Of a stretch of DNA of 64,000 nt, positions 1-9,058 are shown piece after piece. Below the pieces are notes generated by a model, which saw nothing but the letters and a program-made list of their open reading frames with translations, was not told where the DNA came from and did not search any database. Location of the stretch: positions 1,388,045 through 1,452,044 of the forward strand of contig NZ_KI421509.1 in the NCBI RefSeq assembly GCF_000473225.1, in the 5' to 3' direction. Position 1 is the first letter of the stretch, and the number at the start of each line of letters is the position of its first letter. The position numbers and the translations under genes were made by a program. Origin of the DNA: Sedimentitalea nanhaiensis DSM 24252. GTDB lineage: Bacteria; Pseudomonadota; Alphaproteobacteria; Rhodobacterales; Rhodobacteraceae.

Positions 1-140
1 GGCGCCTCCACCAGCTGCGAGAATTCGTAAACCTGGCATCCCGCCTCCTTGCGGGTTTCCTCCATCATCTTGATGGCCGCCGCCCGGGCCGGCCCGAGGT
101 TGTCCGGGTTGACTTCGACAATTCCGGTCACGATCAGCAT
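1..140 (-). CDS. ABM-domain (putative quinol monooxygenase-like) protein, 5' part only
   Basis: Only the first 46 codons lie in the window; the gene runs off the left edge. The protein begins MLIVTGIVEVNPDN and continues into an A/K/E-rich helix and then AGCQVYEFS. That order (short strand, 'PDN' turn, helix, then a 'GCxxYEF' strand) is typical of the small antibiotic-biosynthesis-monooxygenase (ABM) dimeric ferredoxin-like fold. Members include YgiN-type quinol monooxygenases, but many have no known substrate. The ATG at 140 is 13 bases downstream of the stop codon of the esterase gene on the same strand, so the two are probably co-transcribed. The family is fairly clear; the specific function is not. 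Confidence 0.7.
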   Translation of the reverse strand, partial: MLIVTGIVEVNPDNLGPARAAAIKMMEETRKEAGCQVYEFSQLVEA

Positions 141-153
141 GTGCAGCCCTCTC

Positions 154-819
154 TCACAATCCCAGCTTGTCGCGCATGAACGCCAGCGCCACACTCAGCC
201 CATCCGGCGCGATGCCATGGCCGGTGCCCTTCATCACATGTGCAAAAACGTCTTTCCACCCTGCCGACTGCAACGCCTCGGCGGCTTCCTGCAGCGATTG
301 CGGCGGCACCATGTCATCCGCATCGCCATGGACCAACAGCACCGGCGGGCGCACAACGACTTCGTCCTCCAGCGTCTCGGGTGACAGCAGACGCCCGGAA
401 AAGGCGACGATCCCGGCCACCGCGTCCTCGCGCCGGGGCGCGACATACAACGCCATCATCGTGCCCTGCGAAAAGCCGAACAACACCACCTGCTCCGGCA
501 GCACATCCTCGTCCACCATCAGCGCATCCAGAAAGGCGTTCAGGTCATCGACCGCCGCCGCCATGCCCCGCATCGCCTCTTCTTCGCTGGAGCCGTCCAG
601 CCAGGGAATCGGAAACCACTGATACCCGTTCGGCATGCCCGGAAGGCTTTCGGGGGCATCCGGGGCCACAAACAGCGTATCCGGCAGATGCTCTCCCAGA
701 GGGTCGGCAAGCCCCAGCAAGTCGGCACCATTTGCGCCATACCCATGCAGAAACACCACAACCGACCGTGTCGTGCCCGATATCGGCTCCTTGCGACCCG
801 CGTTCAAAACCCTCGTCAT
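154..819 (-). CDS. Alpha/beta-hydrolase, carboxylesterase/phospholipase type (221 aa)
   Basis: Serine esterase of the small carboxylesterase/lysophospholipase (YpfH/EstB-like) type, expected to be cytoplasmic. Seen: oxyanion-region motif FLHGYGANG (about residues 23-31), nucleophile elbow GFSQG with Ser117, acid motif GDADDMVP (about 165-172), and a catalytic His in GTGHGIAP (about His201). The full triad is therefore present and the length (221 aa) fits the family. I chose the ATG at 819 because GGAGAA sits just upstream; the open frame continues further upstream (to 942) but without family-like sequence. The substrate cannot be inferred. It lies 13 bases upstream of the ABM-domain gene on the same strand. 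Confidence 0.85.
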   Translation of the reverse strand: MTRVLNAGRKEPISGTTRSVVVFLHGYGANGADLLGLADPLGEHLPDTLFVAPDAPESLPGMPNGYQWFPIPWLDGSSEEEAMRGMAAAVDDLNAFLDALMVDEDVLPEQVVLFGFSQGTMMALYVAPRREDAVAGIVAFSGRLLSPETLEDEVVVRPPVLLVHGDADDMVPPQSLQEAAEALQSAGWKDVFAHVMKGTGHGIAPDGLSVALAFMRDKLGL

Positions 820-1009
820 GCCGTTCTCCGCTTTGTTATGCCCGCCAATTCCTGACACGCGCCCCCGCCGGACACAAGACGACCCGGGAACTCCATCGCC
901 GACAGCGGGGCGGTGACGGATCTTGGCAAAATCGAAGCACAAGGAAATGAATTGATATGACTGGATAAACGACTATCGTCTGAGATGCAGCCACCCGGGA
1001 GAAACCGCC

Positions 1010-2284
1010 GTGCCTCAGACATTCAAACACCTTGTCACCGCCATCTGCCTGGCCGCTGCGCCGATGGCCGTGGCGCAGTCCGATACACCGGCAGGCGGTG
1101 AACCGGGGGCCGATCCCACAGCCGCGCAGACCGGCGCAGACGATGCCCTGCTGACCGAGGCCGAACTGGAAACCCTGGTCGCGCCGGTCGCGCTGTATCC
1201 CGACACGCTTCTGATCCAGATCCTGGTCGCCTCGACCTATCCGCTCGATGTGGTCAAGGCCGACCGGCTGCTGGATGCCAACGCGGACACCGAAGCCAAC
1301 GCGTTGCAGGACAGCATCAAGGCCGAAGGCTATGACGCCAGCGTCGAGGTTCTTGCCACGGCCTTTCCCGAAGTGATTGCCGATATGGCCGATCATGTGG
1401 AATGGACCGAAACCATGGGCGACGCCATGGTCGCCCAAAGCGATGACGTGATGAACGCGGTTCAGGTCATGCGCCAACAGGCAATCGATTCAGGCGCCCT
1501 GACCAGTGGCGATGCCCAGACCGTTGAGGTCAGCAACACCAACGAGGTGATTATTCAGCCCACCGACCCCGAAGTGGTCTATGTGCCGCAATACGATCCG
1601 CAGGTCGTCTATCAGGACAGCAATACGGTCGGTGACGCAGTGATGGCCGGTGCAATCGCGTTTGGCACCTACGCCGTGATGGATGCGATCTTTGACAATG
1701 ACGATCCCTGGAACAACTACTGGGGCTGTCACAATTGCGGCGGCTGGGGCGGTAACCCGATCGTTCGCAACCCGAACATCGATCTGGATGTCGATGGCAA
1801 TATCAACATCGGCAACAAGGTGAATATCGGCGACGGCGACGGCATCGGCTGGAAACCCGATGACAAACGCCGCCAGGACGCCAAGGACAAGATCGCGAAC
1901 AAGCGCGGCCCCGACGGCGCAACAACATTGCCGGTCAACAAGGGCGACACCCGAGGCGATGCAATGCGCGCCAACCTGTCCAAGAAATCCGGTGCGGCCG
2001 ACATCAGCCGTCCTGGCGGTGCGAACAAACTGCCCAAGGTGGATCGGCCATCCGCACGTCCGACGGGCACCAAAAAGGATGCAATCGCCAAAACGCGGCC
2101 CGCGGCCAAGAAACCGGCCGTCAACCGGCCCGCAGTCAAGAAACCGGCAGCCCACAAGCAGGTTGCAAGGAAAGCGGCACCGGCGCACCGGCCAAGTGCC
2201 ATGACGAAAAAGGCTCCGGCGCGACAGGCGCGCGCTTCATCACATCGCGGCAAAGCCGGCGGCGGCCACAGAGGGCGGAGATAA
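1010..2284 (+). CDS. DUF3300 secreted protein with a basic, Ala/Lys/Pro-rich tail (424 aa)
   Basis: Exported protein of unknown function. A signal peptide is visible (Lys near the N terminus, hydrophobic core, cleavage near AVAQS, about residue 22). The DUF3300 part begins near 'LETLVAPVALYPDTLL' (about 53-68) and includes 'PEVVYVPQYDPQVVY'. A Trp/Gly/Asn-rich segment with one Cys pair (CHNCGG) follows, then a strongly basic tail from about residue 300 with repeated KKPA-type units. That tail resembles a histone-H1-like or cell-wall-binding low-complexity tail. The start is GTG, chosen because GGGAGAAA lies 6 bases upstream and the nearby ATG at 984 is out of frame. A DUF2950 gene follows 4 bases downstream; the two families often occur together. 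Confidence 0.85.
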   Translation: MPQTFKHLVTAICLAAAPMAVAQSDTPAGGEPGADPTAAQTGADDALLTEAELETLVAPVALYPDTLLIQILVASTYPLDVVKADRLLDANADTEANALQDSIKAEGYDASVEVLATAFPEVIADMADHVEWTETMGDAMVAQSDDVMNAVQVMRQQAIDSGALTSGDAQTVEVSNTNEVIIQPTDPEVVYVPQYDPQVVYQDSNTVGDAVMAGAIAFGTYAVMDAIFDNDDPWNNYWGCHNCGGWGGNPIVRNPNIDLDVDGNINIGNKVNIGDGDGIGWKPDDKRRQDAKDKIANKRGPDGATTLPVNKGDTRGDAMRANLSKKSGAADISRPGGANKLPKVDRPSARPTGTKKDAIAKTRPAAKKPAVNRPAVKKPAAHKQVARKAAPAHRPSAMTKKAPARQARASSHRGKAGGGHRGRR

Positions 2285-2288
2285 GATC

Positions 2289-3185
2289 ATGAAGACATCA
2301 TTCGTTGCCGGCCTCGCCCTGTCCTGCCTGACCGCGGGCGCATTGGCTGCCGAACCCGCCAGATACGTATCGCCCTATGAGGCGCTGATGGCATTTGTTG
2401 CCGCTCTGGACGGCGGTGGCCCCGAAGCGGTGCTGACCGTATTCGGACCCGAGAACCAGGAACTGATCTCGACCGGCGACCCCGGCCAGGACAAGAAGAA
2501 CCGCATTGCACTGCTCAACATGTACCAGGAGGGGTATCGGTTCGAACCCCAGCAAGACGGTTCGATCGTGCTTGCCTTTGGGGCTGACGCCTGGCCATTC
2601 CCGGTTCCGCTGGCCAGGACCGGCGACAGCTGGGCCTTTGACGCCGCTGCCGGGTACGACGAGGTGCTGAACCGTGAAATCGGCGGCAACGAACTTGAGG
2701 TCATTGATCTGGTGGACGCCTATGGCGACGTTCAGGCCGCGTTTCGCCTGACCGATTACGATGACGACGGCATCATGGAATTCGCCCGCCAGATCATCGC
2801 GACGCCGGGGACCAGGGACGGTCTGTACTGGCCCGGCCCCGACAGCCCGCTGGGCGAACGGCTTGCCCGGGCTTCGGCCGACGGGTTCAGCGATGGCGAG
2901 CAGGATTTTCAGCCCGAACCCTACAGCGGTTACTATTTTCGCATCCTGACCGGCCAGACCGATGCCGCGCCGGGCGGGGCCATGAGCTATATGGTGAATG
3001 ACGACATGCTGGCCGGCCACGCCCTGCTGGCGGTGCCCGCCGATTACGGCATCAGCGGCGTTCACAGCTTCATGGTGTCGGAAAACGGTCTGATCCTGCA
3101 GGCGGATCTGGGGGAAAATACGCTCGAGATCGCGCGCGACATGCTGCTGTACGATCCGTCCGAGACCTGGTCGCCGGTGCAATAG
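2289..3185 (+). CDS. DUF2950 family exported protein (298 aa)
   Basis: Begins with a clear signal peptide (MKTSFVAGLALSCLTAGALAA, cleavage after about residue 21) and then follows the DUF2950 pattern: a 'SPYEALMAFVAAL' helix, 'FGPENQELISTGDPGQDKK', a strand-rich middle, and 'YSGYYFRILTGQ' with 'GISGVHSFMVSENGLI' toward the C terminus. The function of the family is unknown; it is periplasmic by prediction. The ATG is 4 bases after the DUF3300 stop, so the two form a tight two-gene operon. The pair probably acts together in the envelope, but nothing in the sequence shows how. Confidence 0.85.
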   Translation: MKTSFVAGLALSCLTAGALAAEPARYVSPYEALMAFVAALDGGGPEAVLTVFGPENQELISTGDPGQDKKNRIALLNMYQEGYRFEPQQDGSIVLAFGADAWPFPVPLARTGDSWAFDAAAGYDEVLNREIGGNELEVIDLVDAYGDVQAAFRLTDYDDDGIMEFARQIIATPGTRDGLYWPGPDSPLGERLARASADGFSDGEQDFQPEPYSGYYFRILTGQTDAAPGGAMSYMVNDDMLAGHALLAVPADYGISGVHSFMVSENGLILQADLGENTLEIARDMLLYDPSETWSPVQ

Positions 3186-3198
3186 TATCGTGGCAACG

Positions 3199-3834
3199 CT
3201 AGTTTGAAATACCCTGACGGGTGGTGGCAACCCGGTAATAGGCCCACAGGATCCGCGCCGCCACCGACCGCCAGGGCGACCACGCTTCGGCCATGCCGCG
3301 CAGAACCCGGTCCTTGGGGCGCTCGGGAAGATCGAACAACAGCCTGGCCGCCTCTTGCAGCGCCAGATCCCCGGGCGCAAACACATCCGCCCGCCCCAGG
3401 CTGAACATGGCATAGATCTCGGCGGTCCAGACGCCGATGCCGGGCACCTCGGTCAGAGTGGCGATCACCCGATCCGTGGGCGCGGCGCGCAGCGCGGCAT
3501 AGTCGATCCGCGCCGCCGCCAGGGCGCGGGCATAGCGGATCTTCTGGCGGCTCAACCCAACGGCGCGCATCTCCTCGTCGCTGGCCGCCGCGATCTTGCG
3601 CGGCCCGGTCAGGCGCGCCTGCTGCATCCGCGCCCAGATCGCATTGGCCGACGCCACGCTGACCTGCTGACTGACGATGGCGCTCAGCAATTGCGCGAAC
3701 CCGTCGGGGCGCAGCCGCAGCGGCAATGGCCCGGTCTGTTGCAGCGCATCGGCCAGACGCGGATGCCGCTGCGCCAGCCAGCCGGCCCCCTCGGCGACAC
3801 AGGCATCGCTGGTGATGATGCGTCCAATGCTCAT
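3199..3834 (-). CDS. DNA-3-methyladenine glycosylase II-like (HhH-GPD) enzyme (211 aa)
   Basis: Base-excision repair glycosylase that should remove alkylated purines such as 3-methyladenine. The HhH-GPD core is visible: a helix with 'SQQVSVASANAIWARM', helix-hairpin-helix residues 'LTEVPGIGVWTAEIYAMF' (about 147-164), then 'FAPGDLALQEA' with the catalytic Asp at about residue 175. There is no Fe-S cysteine loop, which favours AlkA/Mag-type over Nth/MutY. It is short for AlkA, lacking E. coli AlkA's N-terminal domain, as is usual for the compact alphaproteobacterial form. It lies 7 bases downstream of cobK on the same strand and converges on the DUF2950 gene. Confidence 0.85.
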   Translation of the reverse strand: MSIGRIITSDACVAEGAGWLAQRHPRLADALQQTGPLPLRLRPDGFAQLLSAIVSQQVSVASANAIWARMQQARLTGPRKIAAASDEEMRAVGLSRQKIRYARALAAARIDYAALRAAPTDRVIATLTEVPGIGVWTAEIYAMFSLGRADVFAPGDLALQEAARLLFDLPERPKDRVLRGMAEAWSPWRSVAARILWAYYRVATTRQGISN

Positions 3835-3841
3835 GCGTCGC

Positions 3842-4597
3842 TCACACTCTCTCTATCCACTCCAGCGCCTCGGGAACCGTTTCCAGCCGCTGCGCCACCG
3901 GCTGCGGTGGCCGCGCGATCAGGATCACCGGCAGCCCCAGATCGCGCGCCGCGATCAGCTTGCTCCGGCTTGGTTCGCCACCGCTGTTCTTGACCACCAG
4001 AACCTCGATCCGCAAATCGCGCAGGGTCTGGATTTCGTCCGCCACCGAAAACGGCCCTGCCCCGGTTATGTACCGCACGTTAGGCAGATTGGCAGGCGGC
4101 ATACGCTGTTCCATCTGTCGCACCATGAACCGCGCATCGCTGCGCGACACCAGCCGTTCCAACGTCGCCCGCCCGGTGGTGGTGAATACCCGCTGCGCAG
4201 GCCGCAGATGGGCCGCCACGGCGGCCTCGTCCGCCACTTCGGTCCAGTTGTCCCCCGGCCCGGCCACCCAGGGCGGGCGCAATACCTGCGCATAGGGCAC
4301 CGCAAGCCGGGCACAGACCGATGCGGCGCGCTGGCTGATCTGATCCGCAAACGGATGCGTGGCATCCAGCACCGCGTCAATCCGCTCTGCGGTCAGGAAC
4401 TGCGCCAACCCGTCCGCGCCGCCAAACCGCCCCAGCCGGGTCGGCACCGGCAAAGGCCCGAAACTGCGTGGCGGAAACAGCAGCGACGCGGTCACGCGCC
4501 AATCCGCCCGATCCGGCAATGCCGCCGCAATCTCGCGCGCCTCGCCCGATCCGGCCAACAGCAACAAATGCCGCAGTGTCTGGAATTGTCCTGTCAT
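3842..4597 (-). CDS. cobK: Precorrin-6A reductase CobK (251 aa)
   Basis: NAD(P)H-dependent reduction of precorrin-6A (or its cobalt form) in the corrin ring pathway of vitamin B12 synthesis. Seen: N-terminal 'LLLAGSGEAREIAAAL' (about 10-25), the family signature 'IDAVLDATHPFADQISQRA', 'GPFSVADEIQTLRD', and 'VVKNSGGEPSRSKLIAA' near the C terminus. Length is normal for CobK/CbiJ. It stands apart from other cob genes in this window and is divergent from the MFS gene. B12 production is relevant because nrdJ in this window encodes an adenosylcobalamin-dependent enzyme; that link is inference. Confidence 0.9.
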   Translation of the reverse strand: MTGQFQTLRHLLLLAGSGEAREIAAALPDRADWRVTASLLFPPRSFGPLPVPTRLGRFGGADGLAQFLTAERIDAVLDATHPFADQISQRAASVCARLAVPYAQVLRPPWVAGPGDNWTEVADEAAVAAHLRPAQRVFTTTGRATLERLVSRSDARFMVRQMEQRMPPANLPNVRYITGAGPFSVADEIQTLRDLRIEVLVVKNSGGEPSRSKLIAARDLGLPVILIARPPQPVAQRLETVPEALEWIERV

Positions 4598-4671
4598 AGG
4601 CGCAGACTACGCCTGCGCGGACCCGGCGCAAGGTGCTTGTGCATCCTGCATTCCAGGCGTACGAAATGCCC

Positions 4672-5886
4672 ATGACAGATCAGATCGACGATAAGCGCGC
4701 CTGGCGGAATGTCTGGGTGCTGGTGGCGGCGCAGGCCTTTCTGGGCGCGCAGATGCCGATGATTTTCACCATCGGCGGTCTGGCCGGACAATCATTGGCC
4801 AGCAACGCCTGCCTGGCCACCCTGCCGATTTCGTTGATCGTGCTGGGCTCGATGCTGTCGGCGACGCCGATTTCCGCCGTCATGCAGAAATACGGCCGCC
4901 GTGTCGGCTTTCTGCTGGGCGCCGCGGGCGGAACGGCCGGTGCGGTGGTCGGGGCCTATGGTCTGTACCTGGGATCGTTCCCGATCTTTCTGATCGGCAG
5001 TTTCCTGACCGGCATCTACATGAGCGCGCATGGGTTTTATCGCTTTGCCGCCGCCGACACCGCCTCCGACAGTTTCCGTCCCAAGGCGATTTCCTATGTC
5101 ATGGCTGGCGGCTTGCTGTCGGCCATCATCGGCCCGCAATTGGTCAAGGCCACCAGCGACGCCTTTGTCATCCCGTTCTTCGGGACCTATGCCACCATCA
5201 TCGTCATCAACCTGATAGGCGCGCTGCTGTTCTTTCTGATCGACATCCCCACTCCGGCTGCCCCCGCGGCGGACGCCCCGCGTGGCCGCACCCGGTGGGA
5301 GCTGATCACCACACCGCGCATCGCGGTCGCCGTGATCTGCGCCATGGTCTCCTATGCGTTGATGAACCTGGTGATGACCTCGACACCGCTGGCCGTGGTC
5401 GGCTGCGGCTATACCCAGGGCAATGCTGCGGATGTGGTCAGCGGCCACGTCCTGGCGATGTTCGTGCCGTCGTTCTTCACCGGCCATCTGATCGCCCGCT
5501 TCGGGGTTGAACGCATCATGGCGCTGGGTCTGCTGATTCTGGCCGCAGCCGGGGCTGTTGCGCTGCAGGGCGTCGCGCTCGAGAACTTCTTTATCGCGCT
5601 GATCCTGCTGGGACTGGGCTGGAACTTTGGCTTCATCGGGGCCACCACCATGCTGGCCGGGGCCCATGAACCGCAGGAACGCGGGCGGATGCAGGGGTTG
5701 AACGACCTGCTGGTGTTTGGCGGCGTCACAGTGGCCTCGCTGGCCTCGGGCGGGTTGATGAACTGCTCTGGCGGCAGCCCCGTCGAAGGCTGGAGCGCCG
5801 TCAACATGGCGATGGCCCCGTTCCTGGTCCTGGCCGGTGGCGCGCTGTTGTGGCTGATGCTGCAACCGCGTACCCGCCAGATCTGA
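4672..5886 (+). CDS. MFS transporter, 12-helix (404 aa)
   Basis: Major facilitator superfamily carrier. About twelve hydrophobic segments are separated by short loops. The loop after helix 2 carries 'QKYGRRVGFLLG', matching the MFS signature between TM2 and TM3, and a second half-signature 'ARFGVERIMALG' follows TM8. A central hydrophilic loop (about residues 200-220, Pro/Ala-rich) separates the halves. I chose the ATG at 4672 (MTDQIDDKRAW); an in-frame ATG two codons upstream (4666) is possible and neither has a strong ribosome binding site. The substrate cannot be told from sequence. Divergent from cobK and convergent with the squalene/phytoene-synthase-like gene. Confidence 0.85.
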   Translation: MTDQIDDKRAWRNVWVLVAAQAFLGAQMPMIFTIGGLAGQSLASNACLATLPISLIVLGSMLSATPISAVMQKYGRRVGFLLGAAGGTAGAVVGAYGLYLGSFPIFLIGSFLTGIYMSAHGFYRFAAADTASDSFRPKAISYVMAGGLLSAIIGPQLVKATSDAFVIPFFGTYATIIVINLIGALLFFLIDIPTPAAPAADAPRGRTRWELITTPRIAVAVICAMVSYALMNLVMTSTPLAVVGCGYTQGNAADVVSGHVLAMFVPSFFTGHLIARFGVERIMALGLLILAAAGAVALQGVALENFFIALILLGLGWNFGFIGATTMLAGAHEPQERGRMQGLNDLLVFGGVTVASLASGGLMNCSGGSPVEGWSAVNMAMAPFLVLAGGALLWLMLQPRTRQI

Positions 5887-5889
5887 GGC

Positions 5890-6666
5890 TTACCAGCGTC
5901 CGGTCGCCGCGCGCAGCATCAAACTCAACCGCTTGCGCGCTTCGCTGGTGCCAAGGCTCGCAGCCGCCACACGACCCGGATGGCGCGCGGCCTGTGTCAG
6001 AATCGCCCCGGCCTGCCATCCGGCCAACAGCGCCGGTGCCGCCTGTGCACTGACCGCGTCACGTTGCCCGCGCGCGCGCTGCAACCGCTCCAGCCCCCGT
6101 TGCGCCAGTGCCCGCACCCCGTCCGCCGTGCCATCCAGCAAAGGCACCCGCTTGCGCTCCTCCAGATCCGGAATCGCCCGCAGCCAGTTCGCAACCCCTG
6201 TCGCAAAGGCAAAATCGCGCACCACGGTTTCGTCGGCCTGCCCCAGACTGCGCGCCGACAGCCACATCAGCGTGCCGGACGTCTGGTCGATATAACGCTC
6301 AAAATGCGCCTCATCCTCGAACGGATCGCGATAGATGTCCCAGCGCCGCACCGCGATCATCTCATCCGCTTGCGCAGCAAGATCGGGCGTCAGAAACCCG
6401 GCTACCGGTGTCACCACCTCGTGCCGCCGCACCTGTTTTCCGGTCGCGATTTCGTCCATCGCATCGCGCCACCACTGCAGGCGCATTTCCGCGATCATCG
6501 CCTCCTGGGTGACCCAGGGCGCACGGGCGACCTCGACATTCAGCGCATAGATCGCAAACAGCACCCGCCGCGCCGGTGGCGGGGCCGCCATCGCCGCCAT
6601 GAAACGGTCCGGATCGGCCCGGCGCACCAGATCGGCGCAGGCGGTCAGGTCGGCATCGAATTTCAT
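5890..6666 (-). CDS. Squalene/phytoene synthase family protein, NDUFAF6-like (258 aa)
   Basis: All-alpha isoprenoid-synthase fold. Visible elements: 'RVLFAIYALNVEVAR' (about 34-48), 'MRLQWWRDAMDEI' with a D-x2-D spacing (about 64-76), and 'QTSGTLMWLSARSLG' followed by 'FAFATGVANWLRAIPDLEERKR'. The 'WWRDA' form and the modest length resemble the alphaproteobacterial relatives of mitochondrial complex I assembly factor NDUFAF6 more than true squalene or phytoene synthases, which carry clearer DxxxD pairs. No carotenoid genes are nearby. The ATG at 6666 overlaps the end of the upstream methyltransferase gene by 4 bases (ATGA), indicating translational coupling. An assembly role is inference. Confidence 0.75.
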   Translation of the reverse strand: MKFDADLTACADLVRRADPDRFMAAMAAPPPARRVLFAIYALNVEVARAPWVTQEAMIAEMRLQWWRDAMDEIATGKQVRRHEVVTPVAGFLTPDLAAQADEMIAVRRWDIYRDPFEDEAHFERYIDQTSGTLMWLSARSLGQADETVVRDFAFATGVANWLRAIPDLEERKRVPLLDGTADGVRALAQRGLERLQRARGQRDAVSAQAAPALLAGWQAGAILTQAARHPGRVAAASLGTSEARKRLSLMLRAATGRW

Positions 6667-7382
6667 TCCGGTTGCACCAGCATCAGCGCATAGGCGATCT
6701 GTCCGGATGCCGCCCGCCACAGGGCGATTTCGGCGGCATCCCTGTCCAGCGCCTCCCCCAGCGCCGAATCCGGCTCCGTGCCGCGCAAATGATCGATCCG
6801 CGCCTGCAACGGATCGTAATAGGCCGACCAGGGTGCCCCCACGATCAGCCGATGCCCCCGCACCCGATACCCGGCGGCGGTGACCCGCGCCGCAATCCCC
6901 GCCAGATCGGTGATCGCCGGATACTCGGCCCAAAACTCTCGTACCGCCTGCGGCTGTTCACCGTCCAGCAACACCGGTTCCGAAAAGGCCACCCAGCCAC
7001 CCGGCGCCAATGCCGCCCGCCAACCGCTCAACCCTTCGGTCACACCCAGAAAATACAACGCCCCGGCACACCAGATCAGATCATACGGTCCGCCCGGTCG
7101 CGCCATGTCGCCCTGAACCACCGTCACCCGATCACCGAACCGCGCACAGCGGGAACGGGCGGATTGCACGAACCCCGCGTGCATCTCGACCCCGGTCAAC
7201 CGCGCCTGCGGCAGGGCCTCCGCCAGCACCTCAAGATCCGCCCCCGGCCCACAGCCCGCGTCACAGACCGGGACCGCGCCGCTCACTCCGGCGGCATCAA
7301 GCGCCCAATGCACATCCGCCGCACATCCCGGCCCCTCGCGCGGCAAATCGCTGTGCACGGTGAAAAACGCATCCCAATCCAT
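6663..7382 (-). CDS. Class I SAM-dependent methyltransferase (239 aa)
   Basis: Rossmann-type methyltransferase. The AdoMet-binding glycine motif 'VCDAGCGPGADLEVLA' lies at about residues 38-53. An acidic end of strand 2 ('TGVEMH'), a 'VVQGDMARP' motif II, and 'YDLIWCAGALYFLG' with 'LAPGGWVAFSEP' (motif III) follow. The substrate is not evident. Its start codon shares one base with the cimA stop (TGATG) and its end overlaps the next gene by 4 bases, so cimA, this gene and the squalene-synthase-like gene are read as one coupled unit. Confidence 0.85.
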   Translation of the reverse strand: MDWDAFFTVHSDLPREGPGCAADVHWALDAAGVSGAVPVCDAGCGPGADLEVLAEALPQARLTGVEMHAGFVQSARSRCARFGDRVTVVQGDMARPGGPYDLIWCAGALYFLGVTEGLSGWRAALAPGGWVAFSEPVLLDGEQPQAVREFWAEYPAITDLAGIAARVTAAGYRVRGHRLIVGAPWSAYYDPLQARIDHLRGTEPDSALGEALDRDAAEIALWRAASGQIAYALMLVQPE

Positions 7383-8992
7383 CAGCTGTCCCGCACCAGT
7401 TTCCAGCGGATCGCATCCAGCAGCGCTTCGAAACTGGCGTCCACGATGTTCGGGCTGACCCCCACGGTGGACCAGCGCCGCCCCTTGCCATCCTCGCTGT
7501 CGATGATCACACGGGTCACCGCCTCGGTGCCGCCCTGGGTAATCCGCACCTTGAAATCGACCAGCCGCATGTCTTCGAGCACGGCGGAATACTGGCCCAG
7601 ATCCTTGGCCAACGCCTTGCTCAGCGCGTTCACCGGGCCGCGGTCGCCGCCCGTGTCATCCAGCGATTCACTGACCGACAGGCGCTTTTCGCCATCGACC
7701 TTGACCACCACAACCGCCTCGGACAGGCTGACCATGCGGTTGTACTTGTTCTTGCGCCGCTCGACCGTGACCTTGTAACGCTTGACCTCGAAAAACTCGG
7801 GCATCTGCCCCAGAGCCGCACGCGCCAGCAGCTCGAAACTGGCCTGCGCGGTGTCATAGCTGTATCCCTGATCCTCGCGCTCCTTGATCTGGTCCAGAAT
7901 CAGCCCCAGCGCCGGATCGTCCCGAGCCACCTCCAGCCCGGCCTCGGCCAGCCGCTTGCGCAGATTGCTCTGCCCGGCCTGGTTGGACATCGGGATGATG
8001 CGCGCATTGCCGACCCGTTCGGGCGCGATATGCTCGTAGGTGCCCGGATCCTTGACAATCGCACTGGCATGCAGCCCCGCCTTGTGGGCAAAGGCACTGG
8101 CCCCGACATAGGGCGACTGGCGCATCGGCACCCGGTTCAGGATGTCGTCCAGCATCCGGCTGACCCGCGTCAGCCCGGCCAGCGCATGCTCTGTCACTTC
8201 GGTTTCAAACCGGCTGGCATAGGGTTCCTTGAGCAACAGCGTCGGGATCAGCGAGATCAGATTGGCATTTCCACAGCGCTCGCCCAGCCCGTTCAGCGTG
8301 CCCTGAATCTGCCGTGCGCCCGCATCCACCGCCGCCAGCGAACAGGCCACCGCGTTTTCGGTGTCATTGTGGGTGTGAACGCCCAGACGGTCGCCGGGAA
8401 TACCCGCCGCGATCACCTCGGTCACGATCCGGCCCACCTCGGCGGGCAGCGCACCGCCATTGGTGTCACACAACACAATCCAGCGCGCCCCGGCGTCCAG
8501 CGCCGCACGGCAGGCCGCCAGCGCATAGTCCGGGTTGTCCTTGTAGCCGTCAAAGAAATGCTCGGCGTCAAACAGCGCCTCGCGCCCCTGCGCCACGATA
8601 TGGGCAATCGAAGCACCGATGTTTTCCAGGTTCTCGTCCAGCGTGATCCCCAGCGCCGCGCTGACATGATAGTCATGCGCCTTGCCCACCAGGCAAACCG
8701 TATCGGTGCCCGCATTCATCACCGCCGCCAGCACCTCGTCATTGGCCGCAGACCGCCCGGCCCGCTTGGTCATGCCAAAGGCGGCCAGTTTCGCGCGGGT
8801 CTTGGGCGCTTCGTTAAAAAACGCGCTGTCGGTGGGGTTGGCACCGGGCCAGCCGCCCTCGATATAGTCCACGCCCAATTCATCCAGCGCGCGGGCGATC
8901 TGCATCTTGTCCGAGGTCGAGAACTGCACCCCCTGGGTCTGCTGCCCGTCGCGCAGGGTGGTGTCGTAGAGATAGAGCCGTTCGCGGGTCAT
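7382..8992 (-). CDS. cimA: (R)-citramalate synthase CimA (536 aa)
   Basis: Condenses pyruvate with acetyl-CoA to citramalate, the first step of the threonine-independent route to 2-oxobutanoate and isoleucine. Seen: N-terminal 'YLYDTTLRDGQQTQGVQFS' (catalytic Arg-Asp of the HMGL-like/LeuA family), 'YIEGGWPGANPTD', metal-binding 'VHTHNDTENAVA', 'NGLGERCGNANL', and a C-terminal LeuA-type regulatory domain ('VRITQGGTEAVTRVIID'). Length fits the CimA/2-isopropylmalate-synthase-related group. I chose the ATG at 8992 (MTRERLYLYD), where family members start; the frame stays open upstream to 9058. The stop overlaps the methyltransferase start by one base. Confidence 0.92.
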   Translation of the reverse strand: MTRERLYLYDTTLRDGQQTQGVQFSTSDKMQIARALDELGVDYIEGGWPGANPTDSAFFNEAPKTRAKLAAFGMTKRAGRSAANDEVLAAVMNAGTDTVCLVGKAHDYHVSAALGITLDENLENIGASIAHIVAQGREALFDAEHFFDGYKDNPDYALAACRAALDAGARWIVLCDTNGGALPAEVGRIVTEVIAAGIPGDRLGVHTHNDTENAVACSLAAVDAGARQIQGTLNGLGERCGNANLISLIPTLLLKEPYASRFETEVTEHALAGLTRVSRMLDDILNRVPMRQSPYVGASAFAHKAGLHASAIVKDPGTYEHIAPERVGNARIIPMSNQAGQSNLRKRLAEAGLEVARDDPALGLILDQIKEREDQGYSYDTAQASFELLARAALGQMPEFFEVKRYKVTVERRKNKYNRMVSLSEAVVVVKVDGEKRLSVSESLDDTGGDRGPVNALSKALAKDLGQYSAVLEDMRLVDFKVRITQGGTEAVTRVIIDSEDGKGRRWSTVGVSPNIVDASFEALLDAIRWKLVRDS

Positions 8993-9058
8993 TTTGCGAT
9001 GCCCCCCTGCGATGAGGGCGATCCATCCCCGCCACAGACCATTGCCCATGGGTACCAC

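Noticed and set aside
8993-9058. Upstream in-frame extension of cimA (about 22 codons)
   Set aside because: The family begins at MTRER; the extension has no homologous pattern and covers the ribosome-binding-site region.
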